Shown here one piece after another: positions 1 to 6,166 of a stretch of 38,372 nucleotides of DNA. Every line of letters begins with the position of its first letter. Positions within the stretch are counted from its first letter, which is position 1. Source of the DNA: Anaerolineales bacterium UBA3940 (lineage in GTDB: Bacteria; Chloroflexota; Anaerolineae; Aggregatilineales; UBA3940); contig DGDY01000330.1 of the NCBI GenBank assembly GCA_002385675.1, positions 1 through 38,372 on the forward strand, in the 5' to 3' direction. Below the pieces are notes generated by a model. It was not told where the DNA came from. It ran no database searches and was given only the letters and a program-made list of their open reading frames with translations. The position numbers and the translations under genes are program-made.

Positions 1-17
1 ATGGAGGGAGGCAGTGT

Positions 18-1592
18 ATGGCGACAGCCGATACCCAACAGTTCTCGAATGGCGTCTCTGAGGGGACCGGGCGCTGGGTTCTGGTGGCGACGATCCTCGC
101 TTCCAGCATGGCGTTCATCGACGGAACCGCCCTGAACGTGGCCCTCCCGGCTATCCAGGCCGATCTGAACGCAACGGGGCGCGACCTGCTGTGGATTGTC
201 AACGCCTACCTGCTGATGCTGGCGTCGCTGCTGCTCGTCGGCGGCGCGCTGGGTGACCGCTTTGGCCGCCGCCGTGTGTTCAGCCTGGGCATTGCGCTGT
301 TCACCGCCGCCTCGGTTGCCTGCGGGCTGGCGCCCTCCCCCGGCTTCCTGATCGGAGCGCGGGCCGTGCAGGGCGTCGGCGGCGCGCTGATGGTCCCCGG
401 CAGCCTGTCGATCATCACAGCGACATTCCCGACGAACCGGCGTGGCGCGGCCATCGGCACGTGGTCGGCCTTTACAACCATTACCACGGTCATCGGCCCT
501 GCGCTCGGCGGGCTGCTTGCCGACATCGGGCTGTGGCGCGGTGTGTTCTTTATCAACGCGCCGCTGGGCGTGTTCGCCCTGTGGGCCACGCTCAACCACG
601 TACCCGAAACCCGTGACGAGACGCTGCGCGGCCCGCTCGACATCGCCGGGGCGGTGCTGATCGTCGCCGGGCTGGCGGGCCTGACGTACGCCTTCACCAC
701 AGCCGGCGACCTCGGCCTGCAGAACGCCATCACCGATCCCCTGGTTGTCGGCGCGCTCGTGCTGGGCGTGCTGGCCCTTGTCGCGGCGCTGTTCGTGGAG
801 TCGCGCGCGCCCAACGCCCTCATGCCGCCCCGGCTGTTCGCCTCGCGCACCTTTGCCGGGGCGAACCTGCTCACGTTCTTCCTGTACGCCGCACTGAACG
901 CCGTGAGCGTGTTCCTGCCGCTCAATCTGGTGCAGGCGCAGGGCTACCGCGAAACGATTGCCGGGCTGACCTTCCTGCCGTTCACCCTGATGCTGGCGGC
1001 GCTCTCGCGCTGGGCGGGCGGGCTGGTGGAGCGTGTCGGCCCGCGCCTGCCGCTGACGGTCGGGCCGCTCATCTGCACGGTCGCGCTGTTCCTGATGGGG
1101 CTGCCGGGGCTGACAGGCGGCCCTGCCGACTACTGGCGCACGTACTTCCCGGCGATCCTGGTGCTCGGCATCGGCATGGGCGTGACGGTCGCGCCGCTGA
1201 CGACGACGGTGATGAGCGCCCTCGACGGGCGACATGCCGGAACGGCGTCCGGCATCAACAACGCGATCTCGCGCATCGGGGGCGTGCTCGCCATTGCGAT
1301 CTTCGGCGCGATCATGCTGCTCGTCTTTCAGAGTGCGCTGGCAGGCCGGTTGGCACCGCTCGACCTGCCGGAGGGCGTCCAGGCCGCGATGATGGAGCGC
1401 GCCGGCGACCTCGGCAACACCCGCCCGCCGGACGGGCTGCCCGCAGCCGTGACGGCGCAGGTCGGCACGGCGGTGAACGGGGCGTTTGTCAGCGCCTACC
1501 GGGTGGTGGCGTTCGTCAGTGCGGGGATGGCCCTGCTCAGCGCGCTGCTGGCGTACCTGCTCATCGAGGACGTGGTGCGGCAGGAGGAGTGA
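18..1592 (+). CDS. MFS drug exporter, DHA2 (EmrB/QacA-like) family
   Basis: Predicted proton-driven multidrug efflux permease of the inner membrane, 524 residues, the usual length for the 14-helix DHA2 family. Visible signatures are an acidic residue in helix 1 (MAFIDGTALN, Asp35) followed by NVALPAI, and the cytoplasmic loop motif A GGALGDRFGRRR at residues 75-86. Many hydrophobic segments follow up to residue 518. The ATG at 18 is preceded by a GGAGG run (4-8). The substrate cannot be told from sequence. Upstream context is cut by the window edge, so a co-transcribed regulator could lie just outside. The gene downstream is on the same strand but 160 bp away. Confidence 0.9.
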   Translation: MATADTQQFSNGVSEGTGRWVLVATILASSMAFIDGTALNVALPAIQADLNATGRDLLWIVNAYLLMLASLLLVGGALGDRFGRRRVFSLGIALFTAASVACGLAPSPGFLIGARAVQGVGGALMVPGSLSIITATFPTNRRGAAIGTWSAFTTITTVIGPALGGLLADIGLWRGVFFINAPLGVFALWATLNHVPETRDETLRGPLDIAGAVLIVAGLAGLTYAFTTAGDLGLQNAITDPLVVGALVLGVLALVAALFVESRAPNALMPPRLFASRTFAGANLLTFFLYAALNAVSVFLPLNLVQAQGYRETIAGLTFLPFTLMLAALSRWAGGLVERVGPRLPLTVGPLICTVALFLMGLPGLTGGPADYWRTYFPAILVLGIGMGVTVAPLTTTVMSALDGRHAGTASGINNAISRIGGVLAIAIFGAIMLLVFQSALAGRLAPLDLPEGVQAAMMERAGDLGNTRPPDGLPAAVTAQVGTAVNGAFVSAYRVVAFVSAGMALLSALLAYLLIEDVVRQEE

Positions 1593-1632
1593 GGACAGAA
1601 CATGGCGTCTTGTCGCGCTGCCGCCTCCCCTT

Positions 1633-1655
1633 CGCCGCGAAGTTTATTCGCGGCG
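1633..1655 (+). terminator. Perfect 9-bp hairpin after the exporter gene
   Basis: Positions 1633-1641 pair exactly with 1647-1655 around a 5-nt loop (gttta). No T-run follows, so it is either a weak terminator or a 3'-end protecting hairpin. A second 7-bp hairpin (1689-1695 with 1705-1711) lies closer to the next gene. Confidence 0.35.
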
Positions 1656-1752
1656 GTGTCTACAGCTACCCCGGTTGCATATCCACTCCCTGAATGCCAA
1701 AATCAGGGAGCTACCACACCCTAACGCCAACTGGATACGACAGGAAGGGCTC

Positions 1753-2913
1753 ATGCATCATCAGGGCATCTCCCGGCGCACGGCGCTGAAGGCAGGCGCG
1801 CTGACCGCCGCCTCACTCATCACAGGCCGTGCCGTGCCGCGCGCGCTCGCGCAGGAGGGGGGCGAGAGCGACGACGAGCAGCTTGCCAACCCCGGCGGAC
1901 GCGTGCGCGTTCAGTACGACGAACTGCAATCATTCAACGAGCTTTATAATTACCCGCCGCTGCTCGGGCGCGCCGAGGCCTGGCGCATCCCCATTGTCGA
2001 AGACCCCGGGCGCTACAACGAAACCATCGTCCGCCTTGTCAACTACTCGGATGTCGTGCCCATCTACGGCGCGATCCGTCACGAGGCGCTGCGCTGGGGC
2101 TACGAGCACAACGACGTATGGTTTGACGTTGGCGAGGGGTACATCCACTCCTCGTGGATTGTGCCCTGCTACGAGATCTTCAACGAGCCGGAAGAGGTCA
2201 TCGGCGACGGCTTCTGGGGCGAGATCACCGTGCCGACCTCGTGGCAGCACTGGGAGCCGAAGCTCAAATCCACCCGCTACTACGACTTCGCCTATGGCGC
2301 GGTGTTCCGCGTGATAGACCGTAAGGACGAGGAAAACGGGCGCGCCTGGTACAAGCTGTTTGACGACGCCAAGCCCGGCGCGTCGTGGTGGGTGCAGGCC
2401 ACGCACGTGCGCCGCATCGATGAGCGCGAGTTCGCCCCGATCTCGCCGGACGTGCCGCCTGAGGAGAAGCGCATCGAGGTGGACCTCGACAACCAGGTGG
2501 TGACGTGCTACGAGTACGATCACCCGGTGTTCTCGGCGCGCTGCGCAACTGGCACGGCCTTCCGTGATGAGCAGGGGCGCCGCCTGGACTTCTTCACGCC
2601 GCGCGGCGAGTTCCGCGTGTGGCACAAGCGCCCCTCCCGCCGCATGACGGGCGGCGAGTCGTCCAACGACCGCTACGACCTGCCCGGCGTGCCCTGGTGC
2701 ACCTTCTTCACGGCGAGCGGCGTGGCCTTCCACGGCACGTACTGGCACAACGACTACGGGAAGCCGCGCTCACACGGCTGCGTCAACCTCACCCCTGAGG
2801 CGGCCAAATGGATCTACCGCTGGGTCGAGCCTTACACAGGGCACGATGTCGAAGCCTACTTCGTCAAGGAGCCGGAGGAGCGCGAGATCGCAACGCGTAT
2901 CGTCGTGTTCTGA
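1753..2913 (+). CDS. Tat-exported L,D-transpeptidase (YkuD domain)
   Basis: Predicted peptidoglycan-remodelling L,D-transpeptidase, 386 residues. The N-terminus carries a twin-arginine signal (SRRTALKAG, residues 7-15), then a hydrophobic stretch and an AxA-like cleavage region near residue 33, so it should be exported folded. The central part (about 40-235) matches no family I can name and may contain SH3-like folds. The YkuD domain spans about 240-370, with the catalytic signature His327 and SHGCVNL, nucleophile Cys343. I chose ATG 1753 because it starts the Tat signal and has AGGAAGG upstream; the longer open frame from 1486 runs back into the exporter gene. Tat rather than Sec export is common for this family in Chloroflexota (inference). 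Confidence 0.88.
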   Translation: MHHQGISRRTALKAGALTAASLITGRAVPRALAQEGGESDDEQLANPGGRVRVQYDELQSFNELYNYPPLLGRAEAWRIPIVEDPGRYNETIVRLVNYSDVVPIYGAIRHEALRWGYEHNDVWFDVGEGYIHSSWIVPCYEIFNEPEEVIGDGFWGEITVPTSWQHWEPKLKSTRYYDFAYGAVFRVIDRKDEENGRAWYKLFDDAKPGASWWVQATHVRRIDEREFAPISPDVPPEEKRIEVDLDNQVVTCYEYDHPVFSARCATGTAFRDEQGRRLDFFTPRGEFRVWHKRPSRRMTGGESSNDRYDLPGVPWCTFFTASGVAFHGTYWHNDYGKPRSHGCVNLTPEAAKWIYRWVEPYTGHDVEAYFVKEPEEREIATRIVVF

Positions 2914-2950
2914 CATAAGCAGGGCCCACAGGCTGGCTTGTGATGTTCGG

Positions 2951-2980
2951 CAGGGGCGGGGGTGACACCCGCCCCTGTTA
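2951..2980 (+). terminator. GC-rich hairpin after the L,D-transpeptidase gene
   Basis: A 10-bp stem (2951-2960 with 2968-2977) is followed only by TTA, so the intrinsic terminator is weak at best. Confidence 0.45.
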
Positions 2981-3065
2981 CCGCGTGCCCGAAACTGGAA
3001 AATGTCGTGTGAGTACGTTAAAACATGTCCGAGGCCGTTAACTTTTTAGCTGGAGTTCAAACCTG

Positions 3066-3236
3066 ATGAACATGCTCGTGATCATCGCGATTGCCAATGC
3101 CATCCTGTGGAGCGGCGTCATCCTGGTGCTGCTGCTGGTGCTGGCGCGTAACGCCCGCCGCCTCGACATGCAGATCGACCGGCTGGAGCAGCAGCTTACC
3201 GAAGCGGGCGTCGAGCAGCTCGACGAGCCGCGCTGA
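3066..3236 (+). CDS. CcmD-like single-span membrane peptide
   Basis: A 56-residue protein: one transmembrane helix (about residues 4-27), then a basic-acidic amphipathic tail (RNARRLDMQIDRLEQQL) typical of CcmD-type small proteins, with a short coiled-coil propensity. A GGAG run lies about 11 nt before the ATG at 3066; a second ATG two codons later is possible. It lies 120 bp upstream of ccdA on the same strand. CcmD-like peptides elsewhere belong to cytochrome c maturation systems, which supports a role with CcdA. The assignment rests on size, topology and position only; a generic small membrane protein is the alternative. Confidence 0.6.
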   Translation: MNMLVIIAIANAILWSGVILVLLLVLARNARRLDMQIDRLEQQLTEAGVEQLDEPR

Positions 3237-3356
3237 GCCAGGTGCTCTCTGTGCCCCCACCGGGTGGCTGCAACGCCGGAGCCCCCGCGCGCATCCAAAA
3301 GGTGGCTCAGGCAAGCAGCTATCATGTGACGCACAAGCGCCGGAGACATACTCGCT

Positions 3357-4190
3357 ATGATTGATCCATCTGCTGTAACCCTGCCGCTGGCACTTCTCGC
3401 CGGATTCATGTCGTTTATCTCGCCGTGCGTGCTGCCCCTCGTACCGGCCTACATCGGCTACCTGACCGGGCAGGCAGCGAACACCGCGAGCAGCACGCTC
3501 GCTATGGCGAGCGCCGGGCCGCAGAGCCGTGGGGCAAGCGCTGCGCAGGCCACGCCTTCACGCTGGATCATCGCGCTGCACGGGCTGTTCTTCGTGCTTG
3601 GCTTCTCGATTGTGTTCGTGCTGCTGGGCATCACGGCGGGGACGATCGGCCAGATCAGCAGGCAGTTCAACCAGGCGACGGACTGGATCATGCGCATCGG
3701 CGGGCTGCTGATCATCGTGCTCGGCCTGCATACGATGGGCGTCATCCGCATCCCGTTCCTGTATTACGACACGCGCCGCCAGTCGCAGCCCAAGTACGAG
3801 CTTGGCTACCTGGGGTCGCTCTTCATGGGCGTGACGTTCTCGGCGGGCTGGTCGCCCTGCCTCGGGCCGATCCTCGCCGCCATGCTCACGCTCGGCGCGA
3901 GCACCGGCTCGGCGGGGCGGGCAGCAGTGCTGCTCACGGCCTACGCCATCGGCTTGGGCATCCCGTTCATGCTGGCCGCGCTGCTTCTTGACCGGGTCAC
4001 CGACCAGCTCCGCCGCCTGCGGAAGTACATGCGGATCATCGAGATCGTGAGCGGCCTGCTGCTGATCGCGGTGGGTGTGCTCGTCTTCAGCGGCGCGATG
4101 CAGCGCCTGCTGGCTCCGCTCGCGGGCAACACCGACCTCACCATCGCCATCGACAGGTGGCTGGTGAACCTGGTCGGCGGGGGTGAGTGA
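3357..4190 (+). CDS. ccdA: CcdA-type thiol-disulfide transmembrane transporter
   Basis: Polytopic membrane protein, 277 residues, of the DsbD-beta/CcdA family, which carries reducing equivalents from cytoplasmic thioredoxin across the membrane to extracytoplasmic thiol proteins, classically for cytochrome c maturation. The two redox-active cysteines sit in the expected pseudo-symmetric motifs: ISPCVLPLVPAYIGYL (Cys24) and SAGWSPCLGPILA (Cys167). The loop after helix 1 (about residues 40-66) is long and Ala/Ser-rich. The neighbours, a CcmD-like peptide upstream and a glutaredoxin-like fusion downstream, fit a small redox group. The start at 3357 has GGAGA about 11 nt upstream. Confidence 0.92.
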   Translation: MIDPSAVTLPLALLAGFMSFISPCVLPLVPAYIGYLTGQAANTASSTLAMASAGPQSRGASAAQATPSRWIIALHGLFFVLGFSIVFVLLGITAGTIGQISRQFNQATDWIMRIGGLLIIVLGLHTMGVIRIPFLYYDTRRQSQPKYELGYLGSLFMGVTFSAGWSPCLGPILAAMLTLGASTGSAGRAAVLLTAYAIGLGIPFMLAALLLDRVTDQLRRLRKYMRIIEIVSGLLLIAVGVLVFSGAMQRLLAPLAGNTDLTIAIDRWLVNLVGGGE

Positions 4191-4220
4191 TTAAGACATC
4201 CAGGTATCCGGCCACGTATA

Positions 4221-4256
4221 GGGGCACAGATGGGGAAGGCCCGCTGTGCCCCTTGC
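4221..4256 (+). terminator. Hairpin terminator after ccdA
   Basis: A perfect 9-bp stem (4221-4229 with 4244-4252) is followed by TTGC. It would separate ccdA from the next gene, whose -10 box begins at 4260. Confidence 0.5.
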
Positions 4257-4265
4257 TGTTATACT
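4257..4265 (+). promoter_or_regulatory. Extended -10 promoter of the glutaredoxin/DUF2085 gene
   Basis: TGT followed by TATACT (4260-4265) is a TGN-extended -10 box with no clear -35. It lies about 54 nt before the GTG start at 4319. Confidence 0.45.
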
Positions 4266-4318
4266 ATGCGGGTCATTGAATCCATAAACGAGCCAAGGTT
4301 GAGGCAGAGGGGCAAGAA

Positions 4319-5368
4319 GTGACCGTAGACGTGACGCTGTTCACGCGGGAGGACTGCCACCTGTGTGACGAGGCAAAGGCTGAGCTGCAGCGCATCGGCC
4401 AGGCCATCCCGTTGAACGTGATTGAAGTGGACATTGCAAGCGACCCCCGGCTGGAGCGCGAGTATGGGGAGCGCATCCCGGTGATCGGCGTGGACGGGGA
4501 GACCTTCAGCGCGCCGATCAACTGGGAGGACGTGAAGGTGGCGCTCATCACCGCTGCCAGCTTCGAAAGCGCGAGCGAGAAGCAGAAGGCGACGGGCCGC
4601 AAGCGCCGCGTCGTGATCGCGCTTGACAAGGGCATCCTGTGGCTGACCCGCCACTGGCTGGCAGTGCTCAGTACGATTGTCGGGCTGTACGCCGCGATCC
4701 CATTCATGGCGCCGGTCGCCATGGAAGTGGGTGCGACGGGCGTCGCCAATCTCATCTACACCGTATACAGCCCGGTCTGCCACCAGTTCGCCTTCCGCTC
4801 GTGGTTCCTGTTTGGCGACCAGCCCGCCTACCCCAGGGCGCGTGCGGGCGTTGAGCATCTGGAGCCGTTTGAGGTCTACGCGGCGGCAGAACCTGCCTTC
4901 GACGGCATCGACGTGACCGTGCTTGACGATGACCTGATCTTCGCCGCGAAGCGCTTCCGGGGCAGCGAGCGCATGGGCTGGAAGGTGGCGTTCTGCGAGC
5001 GCGACGTGGCGATCTACTCGGCGCTGGCGCTCACCGGCGTGGCGTTTATCTTCCTCAAGCGAGCGGGTGTGAAGGTCCCCAAGCTGCCCTTCTGGGCCTA
5101 CGTGCTGATCGCCATCGTCCCGATAGGGCTGGACGGCTTCAGCCAGCTCTTCGCCAACCCGCCGTTTAACGCCTTCGGGCTGGACGCCTACCCCGTCCGC
5201 GAGAGCACGCCCTTCCTGCGGGTGCTCACCGGGGCGCTGTTCGGGTTTGGCAACGGCTGGCTCGTGTTCCCGTACATCGAGGAGAGCATGCAGGAGACCG
5301 CCGAGATGGTGGAGAACAAGCTCCGCCGGGCGGGTGAGCTGCCTCCGGAGCGTGCGGCGGCGAAGTAG
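4319..5368 (+). CDS. Glutaredoxin-like domain fused to DUF2085 membrane domain
   Basis: 349 residues with two parts. Residues 1-80 form a thioredoxin-fold, glutaredoxin-like (DUF836-type) domain with CHLC at 13-16 and the cis-proline turn RIPVIG (Pro54). From about 110 there is a membrane part matching DUF2085: helices near 110-133, 232-247, 256-278 and 300-320, with the signature VCHQFAFRS (Cys154, His155, Arg160). A soluble insert of about 60 residues (165-228) splits the membrane part. DUF2085 has no established function. The fusion next to ccdA suggests a thiol-redox role at the membrane (inference). GTG start at 4319; no earlier in-frame start fits the glutaredoxin N-terminus. The SD is weak. 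Confidence 0.8.
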   Translation: MTVDVTLFTREDCHLCDEAKAELQRIGQAIPLNVIEVDIASDPRLEREYGERIPVIGVDGETFSAPINWEDVKVALITAASFESASEKQKATGRKRRVVIALDKGILWLTRHWLAVLSTIVGLYAAIPFMAPVAMEVGATGVANLIYTVYSPVCHQFAFRSWFLFGDQPAYPRARAGVEHLEPFEVYAAAEPAFDGIDVTVLDDDLIFAAKRFRGSERMGWKVAFCERDVAIYSALALTGVAFIFLKRAGVKVPKLPFWAYVLIAIVPIGLDGFSQLFANPPFNAFGLDAYPVRESTPFLRVLTGALFGFGNGWLVFPYIEESMQETAEMVENKLRRAGELPPERAAAK

Positions 5369-5389
5369 CCCGACTACCGCGATTCACCT

Positions 5390-5427
5390 CGCCCTTCTCG
5401 CGTAGCAGTGAGAAGGGCGCTTTTTAT
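5390..5427 (+). terminator. Strong intrinsic terminator
   Basis: A perfect 10-bp stem (5390-5399 with 5410-5419), a 10-nt loop, then CTTTTTAT. It ends the glutaredoxin/DUF2085 transcript. Confidence 0.9.
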
Positions 5428-5561
5428 CGTCAGCCGTGCGGGAGGGGTAAAGTTTCACCCGCAAAGGGCAGAATTGCCGCATGTAATACATAATGCCGGC
5501 CTACAGCCAGCCCGTACCATGCCACATGCGTAAAATTGGGCTAAATTCCCGTGCAATGTGC

Positions 5562-5590
5562 TTGCATACGTGTAGTGTTTCGTGTACGCT
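5562..5590 (+). promoter_or_regulatory. Promoter of the DUF5679 gene
   Basis: TTGCAT (5562-5567), a 17-bp spacer, then TACGCT (5585-5590). Predicted start near 5597, giving a leader of about 25 nt. Confidence 0.5.
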
Positions 5591-5621
5591 GTGTTTACGT
5601 GTATCCGAATAGGAGGTACAA

Positions 5622-5792
5622 ATGAGCAAAGAAGAATACACTGCCTACTGCGTGAAGTGTAAGACCAAGCGCCCCATGAAGGATGCCGAAGTGGTGACGA
5701 ACGCACAGGGGCGTCGGCAGGCAAAGGGTGAGTGCCCGGTATGCGGCACCAAGATGAACCTGTTCCTTCCGAGTGAGAAGAAGAAGGCCTAA
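5622..5792 (+). CDS. DUF5679 zinc-ribbon small protein
   Basis: A 56-residue soluble protein with two CxxC knuckles, YCVKC (Cys10, Cys13) and ECPVCG (Cys38, Cys41), spaced as in a small zinc ribbon, plus a Lys-rich C-terminus. It resembles the DUF5679 family common in Chloroflexota and some Actinobacteria. No function is established; a nucleic-acid or ribosome-associated role is only a guess from the basic charge. A textbook AGGAGGT lies 4 nt before the ATG at 5622. It is monocistronic, with its own promoter upstream and a strong terminator immediately downstream. Confidence 0.85.
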   Translation: MSKEEYTAYCVKCKTKRPMKDAEVVTNAQGRRQAKGECPVCGTKMNLFLPSEKKKA

Positions 5793-5819
5793 GGCTGAAA
5801 CAGCTATGATCTGACTAGA

Positions 5820-5849
5820 CGCCCCGCCCCGTGCGGGGCGCATTTTTTG
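5820..5849 (+). terminator. Strong intrinsic terminator of the DUF5679 gene
   Basis: An 8-bp GC stem (5820-5827 with 5833-5840), a 5-nt loop, then CATTTTTTG. Confidence 0.92.
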
Positions 5850-5881
5850 CCGGGGCACAACACGGCACGCCGACCTTCTGC

Positions 5882-5915
5882 ACAGATGTGCAATAAAATT
5901 CTGGACAGATGTGCA
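5882..5915. repeat. Direct repeat of acagatgtgca, 23 bp apart
   Basis: The 11-mer acagatgtgca occurs at 5882-5892 and 5905-5915. The first copy is also the core of an inverted repeat (TGCACA-GA-TGTGCA). It lies immediately upstream of the TTAACA-like array and could be a second regulator site. Confidence 0.5.
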
Positions 5916-5919
5916 GTTC

Positions 5920-5972
5920 TTAACCTGTTCTTAACACACTGTTCACAGGGGCTTAATGCACCTGCGGATAAT
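5920..5972 (+). promoter_or_regulatory. PhoP-box-like promoter: four 11-bp-spaced TTAACA hexamers plus -10
   Basis: Hexamers TTAACC (5920), TTAACA (5931), TTCACA (5942) and TTAATG (5953) start exactly 11 bp apart. A GATAAT -10 box follows at 5967-5972. With a start near 5979 the array covers about -59 to -21, the same place as the core site of PhoP-activated promoters in Bacillus, where the consensus is TT(A/C/T)ACA repeats on one helix face. An OmpR/PhoB-family response regulator is therefore the likely activator. No phosphate gene is in the window to support the specific regulator. Confidence 0.55.
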
Positions 5973-5978
5973 GACGGC

Positions 5979-6078
5979 TGTGTGGTGCAGTGTGGTAACC
6001 TACTTTTCTCCCCTTGTAGACCACCTCCTATTCTTCTCACGAGCGAGGCAGCCGTCAGGGCTGCCTCGCTCGTTTATT
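5979..6078 (+). ncRNA. Candidate small RNA with own promoter and terminator
   Basis: About 100 nt between the PhoP-box-like promoter and a strong terminator, with no convincing reading frame. The 5' half can fold into a hairpin (5992-5996 with 6020-6024, and 6000-6003 with 6016-6019, with a 3-nt bulge) whose 12-nt loop is U/C-rich (CUCCCC). A single-stranded C/U-rich linker containing CCUCC follows, then the terminator stem. C-rich loops and anti-Shine-Dalgarno stretches are typical of Gram-positive trans-acting sRNAs. I recognise no known RNA family. The alternative is an attenuator leader for the kinase gene downstream, which however has its own -10 box at 6116. Confidence 0.5.
6041..6078 (+). 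terminator. Strong terminator (13-bp stem)
   Basis: Positions 6041-6053 pair perfectly with 6059-6071 around loop gtcag, followed by GTTTATTAT. No protein gene ends upstream of it, so it must end the small-RNA transcript or attenuate the kinase gene. Confidence 0.85.
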
Positions 6079-6115
6079 ATGCACGGGCCGGGTGGCAGAG
6101 CCGCCCCCGCTCAAC

Positions 6116-6121
6116 TATACT
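6116..6121 (+). promoter_or_regulatory. -10 box of the pseudokinase gene
   Basis: TATACT, with only a poor -35 17 bp upstream. A start near 6128 excludes the upstream in-frame codon at 6092 and supports the GTG at 6167 as the start. Confidence 0.45.
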
Positions 6122-6166
6122 TGGCGCACGTACACCTATGAGCTATCACCATCGACGAGGCGAGCA

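Noticed and set aside
5956..6141. 61-codon frame through the small-RNA region
   Set aside because: It crosses the 13-bp terminator, has no SD and has unlikely composition.
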